NCBI RefSeq assembly: GCF_000377765.1
Contig: NZ_KB898669.1
Coordinates: 110,669 to 174,668, forward strand
From: Gracilibacillus lacisalsi DSM 19029
GTDB taxonomy: Bacteria; Bacillota; Bacilli; Bacillales; Amphibacillaceae
DNA length: 64,000 bases
Reading direction: 5' to 3'
Shown in pieces: positions 9,199-18,695 of the stretch. Within the stretch, counting starts at the first letter, position 1. Every line of letters begins with the position of its first letter. A model generated the notes under the pieces. That model was not told the origin of the DNA. It searched no databases and saw only the letters and a program-made list of their open reading frames with translations. The position numbers and the translations under genes are program-made.

Positions 9199-9242
9199 AT
9201 TTAATATAGCCTTAGCCATTTTTGGCTAAGGCTATATTAAAA
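9199..9242. terminator. Bidirectional terminator
   Basis: TTAATATAGCCTTAGCCA and GGCTAAGGCTATATTAA form a perfect stem of about 17 bp with a short T loop and A/T runs on both sides. It serves the small gene (plus) and the large pectinase gene (minus), whose stops face it. Confidence 0.9.
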
Positions 9243-9263
9243 GTTAGTTAAACATAATTATCG

Positions 9264-12200
9264 TTATTGCTTAGTTCCTTCGACTCTGTACAAACTCCCT
9301 TTTTCCAATGTTTCTCCTGCAGCATTTTGCGAGTTTTCACCAACTATTTTTACATAGGCACGGTTTTCGTAAAAACCTGTTGAATTCGCTATATCCAGTA
9401 ATTTTTGTGGCCAATCTCCTGCCCAACGGTAACCATCTCTTCGTTCCTGTTCAATTTCTTGAATCGAATGCTTAATAACACCATCTCTTCCAGAGAAAAT
9501 AGGACGATTTGTACCAATTTCATAGAAGCGGTACCAAGTATTGGTTGTTGGATCATCGTAGAAATATTGGCCTTCAGGATCAGCTGATACGTATTTTACT
9601 CCTTCCACTTTAGCCTCTTCAAACCAGGTTAAAGCGCCATCAATTGCGGCCTGCACTTCTTTTGAACGGTTTGGCAAAGACATTAGATACTGCACAATTC
9701 CCACTGACTCTGAACCTGAAATAGATGGATGTTCATAGGAGCGAGCTTCCTTCGGTTCATACGTAAATGGATCATGTTGTGCGCACCATGCTGTTAATTC
9801 TCCGTCTACTGAAATTTGAGATTTCAAAATGTAATCTACGCCAAGAGTTAGAGACGCGTCTACCTGCTCTGCAAGCTCTTCCGTAACGATATCTGTATTA
9901 AATGGATATTTCTTTTCTGATACCATGGTTAACACATTCATAACACGAATCATCGCATTATCGTTAAACGTTGCATAATCAGAATAGTTTCCCCTTGCAG
10001 GGTATACTTGTGGCCAGCCACCAGTTTCATATTGAGCTTCAAGTAAATAATTAATACCTTTCAGAACAGATTCTTTATAGCGTGTCTCCCCAGTTTCGTT
10101 ATACATAAGAGCTAAAAAGAGAATTTCGTTTGTTGTTGCATTATTATCTATAACACCTAGTTCCCCATGTTCAGGATGATACATATCTGATTTAGGTTCT
10201 TTACCATCCCACGGACGAGTATATTTATCTTCCATATTTTTATACCATCCGCCATGGTCCATTTGCCAAGATAATAGTGCATCAGCTTGTTCTATATCAT
10301 TAGCTCTATCACCGGTATAATAAGGAGCATTTAAATATGGAATGTTATGTGGATCTTCATTTATTGGTTTATTTATCGTTCCATCCTCATTGAATGACTC
10401 CTTCGTTTCAATCACCGCTACTGTTTGTTTTTCTTTATTAACCCTTGTTGATATCTTTTCTACAGTTATGTTTGGCTGGAGATCAGGGTTAAGAGCTACC
10501 CAATCGTTCGTTGCTAACTGCAATTCAATATCATTAACATCAAATTCTTTAAGCTTACTATTAAATGTGATTTCCACCGTATTCGAGCTTGTAACTTTAC
10601 TTTGTAAGATTTTTATGGGGCCGTTCGGAACGGAACTTCCTTTTGGAACAAGCTTGAACGTTACAGGATCGGATTCATTTCCAGCAAGATCGACAGCCGA
10701 AATATTGACTTTATTTAATCCAGGTTCAAGATCTATCTCTGAACTAAATGTAAAATCATCCGATAGCGTTACTTCCTCACCATTAATCTTTACACTTCCT
10801 GCTTCATTAAGCTTACCTGTAATAGGAAAAGGATTATAGTTCACGTTATAGTGATTCCCTTTTTCTTCGCCTTCAATATCATCCACCGTTATAACAGGTT
10901 TCTCATGATCGTATTCTACTCTTAATATAGTTGGTACCGACTGGTTACCTTCTGAATCAACTGCCTCCAATGTAAACGTATTGAGTCCGGACTTTAGTTC
11001 AACGGTTTCCTGGAAACTAAAATCTTCGTCTAACTCCATTTCTTTTTCATTTACATAAACAGTTGCTTCTTTGTCTACCTTACCTGAAATGGTAAAGCTT
11101 GATTCGTTTACAATTGCGTCTTGCTGATCAAGCGAAATCACCGGCGCGGATGCTGATATAGATGGGATAATTCCAATTCTAGTTGGATCCCAACCGTCTG
11201 ATCCTTTCAACACATTTTGAACCGTGTATTGATTCGCTTCTTCTGGTGTTAATTGCTTTGTCCAAGAATCACGCATTTTTGGATTTGCGCCTGGACCTGT
11301 ACTATTGTATTCGGAATATTTTGCTGTTTCCTCGTTCGCCTGGTCGCCCCAGTTATCCCAACCATCAGGAGCAATCGAGTCATCGATTGCTGTATTGATA
11401 AAGGAAACCGCTGCATATGGACGCCATGGCCTACCAAAGCGCACGTCCTCTATACCTTCATCTGAGGTAATTTGAGAATTTAGAAAGACATAGCCAAACC
11501 GATTCTCTTGTGGTGTACTTGCAGCCGTTACCATACTTCCATCACGCTTACTGTGGATTTGACAATTATCAAAAACCGCTGTCGCACCACCAAAGATGAA
11601 ATCCACATCACCTTCAATATAGCAGTCTTTATAATACTGGCTTCCAGAATGGGTATACAAAGTATCCTGATAACCTAAAAACATGACGTTGTCAAAGTAT
11701 GCACGATTGCCTGCAACATAAGCTGCTACTGCTTGTCCAGTGCCTTGACCTGAATCATTTTGAATCGTTAAATTTTTTGCAATAAAATCATCTGCATAGA
11801 TGAACATGCTTGAACTCTTTGATGTACCTAAAGGATTACCATCAGGTCCAATTGTGTTGGCATTATCATCATACACAAGAACAGTACCTTCTTTACTTTC
11901 CCCAACAAAACTAAGGTTTGTTTTACTCTCAGGTACCGTCAGTTTCTCGCGATACTCGCCATCTTTGATATAGATAACATGTCGTTTAGAACTATTATCT
12001 GGTGCAGCATCAATTGCTGCTTGCACCGTTTCAAAGTCTCCTCCTTCTTTCGCTACAACTGTCACTTTTGCCGGAGTAACAGCTAACGGTTCAGAATCGA
12101 AGCTTTCACCATTCTCATTTACTGCTGAAACAACATAATCATAGGTTTCACCATTTGTTAAGTCTGCGTCTTGATAACTTGTAAGCGGCACATCCGTAGC

Positions 12201-14483
12201 AATGACTTCATATTCACCACTATCAAACGAACCACGTTTAATGTTATAAGTATCAGCTTCACTAACAGATGGCCAAGTTAAAACTACCTGCCCATCACCA
12301 GCAGTGGCTTCTAATCCTGTCGGAATCGCAGGTGCTCCATTTTTCGGCGCAGCAACCGCGCTTATAGGAGCAGAGTTAGCACTTTGGGATGTATCGCTCT
12401 CAGCGGACACAACATAATAATACCTCTCACCATTTGTTAAGCCAGTATCCGTATATTCCGTTTCGGTTACTTCACTTTGAACAACTTCATAGCCTATTCC
12501 CTTTTCTTTACTACGAAGAACTTTGTACGAGACTGCCCCTTCGACTGGTTCCCATCTGATTGTTATCTCTTCATTCCCATTACTGGCGGACAAGTTAGTT
12601 GGAACTTGTAATGGAGCTTCAGGTAAAGCACTTACTTCGTCTGAAGGATTACCTTCTCCACCAATGTTTTCCGCTGAGATAACATAATAATAACGTGTAC
12701 CATTTTCTAGCTCTGTATCACGAAATGTCGTTTTCTCAACGTTTTCAGCGATTGTTTCATAAGGTCCTTCTTTCGTTGTGCTACGTTTAACATGATAGGT
12801 TTCTTTGTAACTGTACTCATCCTCGATACCGAGTGCCCATTTTACGGAGGCATCCATTAACTTCCAACCATCTTCCGTCATTACATCTTCTTGTCCTGCG
12901 AATAAAAATGTTGCTACTTGACGAGCAGGAACTGGGTCACCATTAACATTTTTGGATCCTTTTTCATAAGCAAAAATGGTTGCTTTACTGTCATCATCTG
13001 CAGCCGTAGCAATGGTAATCGCCTCTTCACCAGGGGTACCAAAATTGATGTTTCCAGTCTCATTATAAACTTTAATCGTACCACTTAACTCTGCAGATAA
13101 TGGGTGATTACTAGTATCAATCGTAATTGAATCCTGATTCTCATAACTTCCAAATAAGCCAGAACCTGCTTCACTTAAATAAACATCATCCAGAGCATAA
13201 GGTTCAGCATATACGACCGGAACTGGTGAATCTATGAATTTTGTGCCGATGTAGGCAGAGCCAGAGGATTCACCAACAAACACTAAGTCATAGGAAAGTG
13301 CATCATCTCCAGAGACTTCATTGTCTTTGATAAATGATACGGCAAAACCAAGTGACTCTAAGTGATGAATTGTTTTTTCATCAGCAGGAACACCCGTCCC
13401 AACAAATAAGACCTGTTTTCTGTCGCCGGCATTCCAACTTAAATCAACCTGACTATTCCTTTCAACAGCTGTCAAACCTGTCGGCGCTGCTGGGGGATCA
13501 GGAATTTCAATTGGTGTCACACTGACTGGTTCAGAATCTTCACTTTCACCTTCCACATTCACAGCAGAAATCACATAATAATATGTCGTATAATTCGTTA
13601 ATCCGCTATCGATATAACTGGTTTCTGTTATATCTGTTGCGACAACTTCATATGGCCCTCCGTCTTCAGTGCTTCGCTTTATTGTATAGGTTTCATTATA
13701 ATCCTTATCATCCATACCTAACACCCACATAACGGATTGATCAAGTAATTGCCAGCCTTCTTCCGTCATATATTCTTCTTGACCAGCGAATAAAAACGTG
13801 GCTACTTGGCGAGCAGGGACAGGATCTCCATTCACATTAGCTGCACCTTCTTCATAAGCAAAGATGGTTGCTTTGCTATCATCATCTGAAGCTGTAGCAA
13901 TGGTGATTGCCTCTTCACCAGGAGTTCCATAATTAATTTTTCCTGCTTGATCATACACTTTGACAGTACCACTTAACCCAGCAGCTAAAGGATGATCACT
14001 AGCTTGGATTTGAAGTGAGTCTTGATCTTCATAGCTTCCAAATGATCCAGAAGAGGATTCAGACAAGTAAACATCATCAAGTGCAAATGGTTCTGCATAA
14101 ACAATAGGGACGGAAGAATCGATAAACTTATTACCTATATTAGATGAGTTCGATGATTCACCAACAAATACTAGATCATAGGAACCCGCATCTTCTCCAC
14201 TTACTTCTTTATCCTCTATAAAAGTGATTGAGAATCCAAGTGATTCAAAATGATCCATTGTCATTTCATCTGCTAGATTCCCTGTACCCACATACAATAT
14301 ATGTTTTCCTACGCCAGGAATCCAACTTAACTCAACCTGTTGACTGTCATATGGTTCAGCCGTTAATGCGATTGGTTGAGAGGGTAGTTTTTCTGTAGTT
14401 GCTGTTACTGTTGAAAGAACATCATGCTGCATAAATGAGAGCAATAAAATGAAACTTAATAATACCTTACATACGTTTTTCAT
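9264..14483 (-). CDS. Secreted multidomain pectinesterase / family-10 pectate lyase with interrupted FN3 modules
   Basis: A 1739-residue exported enzyme joining two pectin-degrading activities. From the chosen ATG (14483; AAGGAGGAAAGTC upstream): signal peptide (1-27); FN3-1, split by an inserted domain of about 195 residues (60-256); FN3-2, split by a second copy (356-552); two intact FN3 modules (626-711, 718-803); a CE8 pectin methylesterase (807-1103) with Gln939/Asp940 in GYQDTLY, nucleophile Asp961 in VDFIFG and Arg1018 in FGRPW; two Ig-like repeats (1113-1278); a further beta-rich linker; and a PL10 pectate lyase (about 1367-1703) with WQMDHGGWYKN and GGWPQVYP motifs. De-esterification feeds lyase cleavage in one molecule. 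No sortase or S-layer anchor was seen. The inserted domain (ILYVGTGNLADE start, YDLVFVGES middle) is not assigned; a ThuA/amidotransferase-like fold is a guess. Confidence 0.92.
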   Translation of the reverse strand: MKNVCKVLLSFILLLSFMQHDVLSTVTATTEKLPSQPIALTAEPYDSQQVELSWIPGVGKHILYVGTGNLADEMTMDHFESLGFSITFIEDKEVSGEDAGSYDLVFVGESSNSSNIGNKFIDSSVPIVYAEPFALDDVYLSESSSGSFGSYEDQDSLQIQASDHPLAAGLSGTVKVYDQAGKINYGTPGEEAITIATASDDDSKATIFAYEEGAANVNGDPVPARQVATFLFAGQEEYMTEEGWQLLDQSVMWVLGMDDKDYNETYTIKRSTEDGGPYEVVATDITETSYIDSGLTNYTTYYYVISAVNVEGESEDSEPVSVTPIEIPDPPAAPTGLTAVERNSQVDLSWNAGDRKQVLFVGTGVPADEKTIHHLESLGFAVSFIKDNEVSGDDALSYDLVFVGESSGSAYIGTKFIDSPVPVVYAEPYALDDVYLSEAGSGLFGSYENQDSITIDTSNHPLSAELSGTIKVYNETGNINFGTPGEEAITIATAADDDSKATIFAYEKGSKNVNGDPVPARQVATFLFAGQEDVMTEDGWKLMDASVKWALGIEDEYSYKETYHVKRSTTKEGPYETIAENVEKTTFRDTELENGTRYYYVISAENIGGEGNPSDEVSALPEAPLQVPTNLSASNGNEEITIRWEPVEGAVSYKVLRSKEKGIGYEVVQSEVTETEYTDTGLTNGERYYYVVSAESDTSQSANSAPISAVAAPKNGAPAIPTGLEATAGDGQVVLTWPSVSEADTYNIKRGSFDSGEYEVIATDVPLTSYQDADLTNGETYDYVVSAVNENGESFDSEPLAVTPAKVTVVAKEGGDFETVQAAIDAAPDNSSKRHVIYIKDGEYREKLTVPESKTNLSFVGESKEGTVLVYDDNANTIGPDGNPLGTSKSSSMFIYADDFIAKNLTIQNDSGQGTGQAVAAYVAGNRAYFDNVMFLGYQDTLYTHSGSQYYKDCYIEGDVDFIFGGATAVFDNCQIHSKRDGSMVTAASTPQENRFGYVFLNSQITSDEGIEDVRFGRPWRPYAAVSFINTAIDDSIAPDGWDNWGDQANEETAKYSEYNSTGPGANPKMRDSWTKQLTPEEANQYTVQNVLKGSDGWDPTRIGIIPSISASAPVISLDQQDAIVNESSFTISGKVDKEATVYVNEKEMELDEDFSFQETVELKSGLNTFTLEAVDSEGNQSVPTILRVEYDHEKPVITVDDIEGEEKGNHYNVNYNPFPITGKLNEAGSVKINGEEVTLSDDFTFSSEIDLEPGLNKVNISAVDLAGNESDPVTFKLVPKGSSVPNGPIKILQSKVTSSNTVEITFNSKLKEFDVNDIELQLATNDWVALNPDLQPNITVEKISTRVNKEKQTVAVIETKESFNEDGTINKPINEDPHNIPYLNAPYYTGDRANDIEQADALLSWQMDHGGWYKNMEDKYTRPWDGKEPKSDMYHPEHGELGVIDNNATTNEILFLALMYNETGETRYKESVLKGINYLLEAQYETGGWPQVYPARGNYSDYATFNDNAMIRVMNVLTMVSEKKYPFNTDIVTEELAEQVDASLTLGVDYILKSQISVDGELTAWCAQHDPFTYEPKEARSYEHPSISGSESVGIVQYLMSLPNRSKEVQAAIDGALTWFEEAKVEGVKYVSADPEGQYFYDDPTTNTWYRFYEIGTNRPIFSGRDGVIKHSIQEIEQERRDGYRWAGDWPQKLLDIANSTGFYENRAYVKIVGENSQNAAGETLEKGSLYRVEGTKQ

Positions 14484-14914
14484 GACTTTCCTCCTTGTAA
14501 CATGCTTCATAAAATTTTTAAATTAGGTATTTCTAGATGTAATTGGCACTTCTAATACCGCATAATATTTTGCCTTTATCACCTCCTTAAAGTAAGGAAA
14601 CTATCATCTTCTACTTGGAATATCTATGATCTTTTTCTAACAAGAAAATATCCCCCTCTACTATGGAAACCTTTTCATTTTAAGGTTTAATTAAACCTTC
14701 CATAAAATTGGTTAAGTTCCATTATAAAAAGGTAAGTTCCAAAAAAATATAATCAATATGTTAGAAATGAGAAAAAAGATATAGTATTCACTAAATTATA
14801 AGAACTGTTGATTATGAAATAAAGAAATGATTATGACCATATAGCCAAGCCTTTTAGCACAATTTAGAAGAACTATGGGTAACTAATACATGAGCTTAAA
14901 ACTATCATCCATAG
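14484..14914. other. Leader and promoter region of the pectinase gene
   Basis: No open frame is convincing. The minus-strand sequence TGAAAAGGTTTCCA (14664-14677) resembles a cre site with two mismatches, which would fit carbon catabolite control of a pectinase. The surrounding 300 bp is very AT-rich. Confidence 0.3.
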
Positions 14915-14958
14915 AAAAAAGCAGAATTTCCTTAAGTCAATAAAGAAATTCCGCTTTT
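14915..14958 (-). terminator. Terminator after the nucleoside hydrolase genes
   Basis: AAAAGCGGAATTTC and GAAATTCTGCTTTTTTC (minus reading) form a stem with one mismatch and a T-run. Its stem overlaps the stop of the possible small pseudogene at 14932-15157. Confidence 0.75.
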
Positions 14959-15157
14959 CGTAAATACTTTACCTATTTTTTGTTTATCTTTATTCATCGT
15001 CTGGATTACCGTTTTAGTTTCACCTGCTATTTTGCTGTGTAGTCGCCCTTCAATCCATTTTGCTGAACTTAGCAAACTAACTAGTGTACCGGCAATAATG
15101 GCAAGGAAGCAAGAATCGTTTAGATTTCTTTACGGTTTGGAAGATTATACTGATCAT
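14932..15157 (-). pseudogene. Possible frameshifted small membrane protein gene
   Basis: An ATG at 15157 opens a frame of 14 codons (MISIIFQTVKKSKR) that soon fails. The frame one base over continues as IIAGTLVSLLSSAKWIEGR and a lysine-rich tail to a stop at 14932. Together they read like one protein of about 74 residues with a membrane helix and a charged C-terminus, needing a single-base correction near 15105-15115. It follows the nucleoside hydrolase stop directly. This may be a real decayed gene, a sequencing error or chance. Confidence 0.35.
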
Positions 15158-15166
15158 AGACTCACT

Positions 15167-16114
15167 TTATTTAATCGCCGTTAATACTTGCAACAAACCT
15201 TCTTTAAACTTGTCACGATCTATTGCTTCACAAACACGGACATTTGGCTTCTGCTCCAGTCTGTTGTTCACATCAACAAGGCTATATCCTCTAGTTAATT
15301 CACCCTTTGTTTCAATATCAACATAGTACACATGTGATTTTGTCATGATAGATTCATCAGCTGAAACAGCGACTAGTAATGTATCAGGGTGTGTAGTCCC
15401 ATTAAGTCGATGTACTTCTTTATTAAATTTCATTACAACTCGATTAATATCAATAAAGAATTGAGAGCCAGCTGTGTTAAGTGATTTTATCTCTTCATGA
15501 TCTGCATCATCCATAATCGAATACTGTGTACACATATCCCAACCAACCATCGTAATCGGAATACCTGAATGAAGCACAAGTTTTGCTGCTTCAGGATCAA
15601 CATAAAAATTATACTCAGCTGCTGGTGTAATGTTCCCTAATGTATTATTGGTTCCACCCATAATGTAAATATGGGGAATATCTTGGACAATTGATGGATC
15701 CTTTCTGATCGCCATCGCAATATTGGTTAACGGAGCAATCGCTAGAAATGAAACTTCACCAGGATATTCCTTTACTTTGTCAATAATAAAATCGACTGCA
15801 TGTCCATATTCTGGTCGTTGTTGTGCTTTTGGAAAAAATGATCCTCCCATTCCATCCTCACCATGAACATCCTCAACCGTTCTGTGACTTTCATTACCTG
15901 TTGCAAGAATAGGTCCTTCATAGCCTTTATAAACTGGGACATCATACACAGGGGTGGCTACTTCTATCGTGTACAGAGCATTTTCTACTTCTTGATCGAA
16001 ATCAACATTACCTCCTGTGATCGTAACACCTTCTACTTTAAAGTGGTGTAATGCAGTTAGCAACGCAATCGTGTCATCACCTGCTGTGTCGGTATCAATT
16101 ATTACTCGTCTCAT
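15167..16114 (-). CDS. Nucleoside hydrolase (IunH type)
   Basis: A 315-residue inosine/uridine-preferring nucleoside hydrolase; it cleaves ribonucleosides to base and ribose using a bound Ca2+. The N-terminal metal-binding motif IIDTDTAGDDTIAL, the APLTNIAMAI segment, the IMGG loop and NFYVDPEAA are all present. GAGGTG lies 6 nt before the ATG at 16114; a GTG three codons earlier overlaps the ribosome site. It follows a second hydrolase by about 10 bp, so they are co-transcribed. The preferred nucleoside cannot be read from sequence. Confidence 0.9.
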   Translation of the reverse strand: MRRVIIDTDTAGDDTIALLTALHHFKVEGVTITGGNVDFDQEVENALYTIEVATPVYDVPVYKGYEGPILATGNESHRTVEDVHGEDGMGGSFFPKAQQRPEYGHAVDFIIDKVKEYPGEVSFLAIAPLTNIAMAIRKDPSIVQDIPHIYIMGGTNNTLGNITPAAEYNFYVDPEAAKLVLHSGIPITMVGWDMCTQYSIMDDADHEEIKSLNTAGSQFFIDINRVVMKFNKEVHRLNGTTHPDTLLVAVSADESIMTKSHVYYVDIETKGELTRGYSLVDVNNRLEQKPNVRVCEAIDRDKFKEGLLQVLTAIK

Positions 16115-16124
16115 CCTATTCACC

Positions 16125-17063
16125 TCATTTTTCCTGTCTAGCTAAGTCTGTTATATAATCAAAAAAAGCATCGCGTTCCACTTCGTAAACAAGGTTGACA
16201 GTTCGTCCTGCATCAGATAATTCTGTTTTTCCTTGGCTTGCCCCATCTGAATGAACGATACTTTTTAATTCTTTCTTTTTCACTAAATCAGGCTTACCAA
16301 CAGACGCTGTGGACAATACATCCCATAAGAAATATGTAGAATTTGTTTGGAAATGTACAAGTGGTGGTACCATTGCATAACATTGCCCAAGGAAATCAAT
16401 ACCAATGTCTATGCGCTCTGCTGCCCACTTATTTCGTACATCTACCGTTAATGGCACCATGTTGGTACTTTCTAGAGCAACTAAATCTATGGTAATACCA
16501 CTATCCCACACTGTTTTCGCAGCTTCTGGATCCCAAAAAGCATTCCATTCAGCGGTACCATCATGTTCCGGTTCTTCGACGTTTCCATTTTCTAAAAACG
16601 TGCCGCCCATCCAAACAAGCTTTTCAATTTTATCTTCAATATCCGGTGCTTCTTCTAGCGCACGTGCTAAATCGGTAAGCGGACCAATAAAAAGGAGGGT
16701 AACTGGCTCTGTACTGTTACGGAGAGTTTCCACCATATGCCTGTGAGCAGGAAGGTCTGCTACTTTTGTTTTCGGCGCTCCAAATTCATTTAAAATTGGT
16801 AAGGCATCAACAAAAAAGGCATGCATGCGCCAATCTTTCGGGAATGGATTTTTACCTCGCGATGTTGAAGCTGCTACTTCAACTTCTTTGTTACTAAAGC
16901 GGTTGATGATTTTACGACTAGCATAAACAGCTGGTTCTAAATAGCAATCTGCCGGAATAACACTAACTCCGAGCAAATCGACATCCTCCATCTGTAATAA
17001 TAGATAAAGAGAGACTAAATCATCCACACCGCCATCATGATTTAAATAAACCTTCTTCGCCAT
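16125..17063 (-). CDS. Nucleoside hydrolase, second copy
   Basis: A 312-residue nucleoside hydrolase, clearly a diverged paralog of the neighbour. The metal site reads YLNHDGGVDDLVSL, with asparagine-histidine in place of the usual D-T-D start, followed by IGPLTDLARAL, WMGGTF and NAFWDPEAAK. The altered start of the DxDxxxDD motif suggests a different specificity or the pyrimidine-type subfamily. AAGGAG lies 9 nt before ATG 17063; the longer frame to 17126 has no ribosome site. First gene of a two-gene operon. Confidence 0.88.
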   Translation of the reverse strand: MAKKVYLNHDGGVDDLVSLYLLLQMEDVDLLGVSVIPADCYLEPAVYASRKIINRFSNKEVEVAASTSRGKNPFPKDWRMHAFFVDALPILNEFGAPKTKVADLPAHRHMVETLRNSTEPVTLLFIGPLTDLARALEEAPDIEDKIEKLVWMGGTFLENGNVEEPEHDGTAEWNAFWDPEAAKTVWDSGITIDLVALESTNMVPLTVDVRNKWAAERIDIGIDFLGQCYAMVPPLVHFQTNSTYFLWDVLSTASVGKPDLVKKKELKSIVHSDGASQGKTELSDAGRTVNLVYEVERDAFFDYITDLARQEK

Positions 17064-17199
17064 TTGCATTCGCTCCTTTATGTTTTTTATGCTTGCTAAA
17101 ATCAAGCTGCTCACAACCGTACCCATTAGCTGTAATTAATGGTTAGCGAAACAGAGCATGATGTAATCGACCGTGATCCAAAAAATTGTTTGCAAAATT

Positions 17200-17228
17200 T
17201 TACGGTGAAGCTACATATACCACCGTAA
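17200..17228 (-). terminator. Hairpin downstream of the monooxygenase gene
   Basis: TTACGGTG (17200-17207) and CACCGTAA (17221-17228) form a perfect 8-bp stem; on the minus strand AATTTTGC follows. It lies about 220 bp past the monooxygenase stop in the 17064-17446 gap, which otherwise shows only AT-rich sequence. Confidence 0.45.
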
Positions 17229-17446
17229 CATATTTCACAATGCTAATATAGCAACGTTCATAGAGATATCTAATCTCATTTCCTATTCAAAGAAAATAAA
17301 ATATTCTTTTTTTCTTCTTAAAATGGAATAAAAGCATCATTTAAATACACTTGATTAGGTGTTTAATTTGGTCTGGAAGAGGAATTATTTGATTATAATT
17401 ACTCTTATCTATACGTAACATGCCATATAACCCTCTCTTTCGCTGT

Positions 17447-18499
17447 TTAGACTTTTAAAATAGACCGCTCACTTATTTTTCTCACAATATATGCTGCGTC
17501 ATATCCTACACCTTGTAATAATGCAGATCCCCGTCTAAATTGCCAAGGCAAGCCTATAAAATAGAGTCCCTTGATAGTTGATTCTCCTCTTTCATGAATT
17601 ACTTGTCCCTCTTTATCTAAGACCCCTTCTATGCGTAACCATGGATATTCTGACTTAAAACCCGTTGCCCAAATAATGTTGTTTACCTCAAGTGTCGAGT
17701 TGTCTTGAAATACTAAAACGTTCTTATTTGCAGCGACTACCCTAGACTTCACTTTTACTTTATTTTTTTTGATCGCTTGTTTTAAATCCAAACCAAAAAT
17801 AGGATCTCCCTTTTTTTGAATAAACTTCCCTAACAATGAATTATTTTTTGCACTTAGAATCCCTAACTTATTAAACCACCAAAAAATACTTTTATTAGAT
17901 ATCGTTAATGGTAAATAGCTTAATTTTTTGCTGATAGCTAAGTAAGTCTCTCGTTCCTTAGACAATTCCACAGCAATTTGCGCTCCACTATTCCCTCCAC
18001 CTACTACTACTACATTCCCATCCAACAATTGATTTGAATTCTGATAATTTTCAGAGTGAAATTGGTTGATAGTAGGTGATAAGTTTTTGGAGAATTTAGG
18101 TATATAGGGCGTTTGAAAAGGACCGGTCGCTACTACCAAATTCTTTGCCTTATAAGTCCCTTTATTCGTTTCGATTAGGAAGTTATTTTCTACTTTAACA
18201 ACACTTTTTACTGCTTCATTCAACTGTACGGGTAAATGAAAATGAGCTACATAATCTTTTAGATAAGAAACTATTTCATTTTTGGAAGGAAATCCTTGTT
18301 TGTCTCCTCGAAGGGGTAATCCCGGTAATGAACTATACATTCGAGGAGTAAATAAAACCAATGAATCATATCTTTCTTTCCATTTTTCGCCTATTTCATT
18401 TCCTTTATCAAGCAGTAAAAAGTTTTGATCGGTATTTTTTAGATAATAACCAACAGAAAGACCAGCCTGACCAGCACCAACAACTATTGTATCGTACAT
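17447..18499 (-). CDS. FAD-dependent monooxygenase / CzcO-like oxidoreductase
   Basis: A 350-residue flavoprotein with two Rossmann folds: an FAD site at the very start (TIVVGAGQAGLSVGYYL) and a second nucleotide site at VVVGGGNSGAQIA, with the family motif IIWATGFKSEYPWL near the C-terminus. These proteins resemble flavin-containing monooxygenases and bacillary YpdA/CzcO-type enzymes; substrates are rarely known. AGAGGTG lies 6 nt before ATG 18499. Monocistronic, divergent from the sigma factor operon. A role in disulfide or small-molecule oxidation is conjecture. Confidence 0.82.
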   Translation of the reverse strand: MYDTIVVGAGQAGLSVGYYLKNTDQNFLLLDKGNEIGEKWKERYDSLVLFTPRMYSSLPGLPLRGDKQGFPSKNEIVSYLKDYVAHFHLPVQLNEAVKSVVKVENNFLIETNKGTYKAKNLVVATGPFQTPYIPKFSKNLSPTINQFHSENYQNSNQLLDGNVVVVGGGNSGAQIAVELSKERETYLAISKKLSYLPLTISNKSIFWWFNKLGILSAKNNSLLGKFIQKKGDPIFGLDLKQAIKKNKVKVKSRVVAANKNVLVFQDNSTLEVNNIIWATGFKSEYPWLRIEGVLDKEGQVIHERGESTIKGLYFIGLPWQFRRGSALLQGVGYDAAYIVRKISERSILKV

Positions 18500-18647
18500 C
18501 AGTTCACCTCTTTTATATGAATGATTATTCATGTGTTCATTTTATAAATGTTGAAGATTCAATGCAACTATTTTCTAACCTATTTAAATCCTTAGCAGAC
18601 ATCATATAACTTTAATTTAATGTATAGTGAAATTAAATTAAATAAAT

Positions 18648-18673
18648 GGAACGATTTGTATAACTGATCCGTC
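18648..18673 (+). promoter_or_regulatory. ECF-type promoter of the sigma factor operon
   Basis: GGAAC (18648-18652), a 17-bp spacer and CGTC (18670-18673) match the GAAC/CGTC pattern of extracytoplasmic-function sigma promoters. It lies about 22 bp before the sigma gene start, so the operon is probably autoregulated. Confidence 0.6.
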
Positions 18674-18695
18674 ATGTTTGCGAAAGGAGGTCAAC

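Noticed and set aside
10342..10839. Plus-strand open frame of 165 codons
   Set aside because: It is antisense to the Ig-like and linker region of the pectinase gene and has no ribosome site.
16125..17126. Longer nucleoside hydrolase starting at 17126
   Set aside because: The added residues have no family match and no ribosome site; ATG 17063 has AAGGAG 9 nt upstream.
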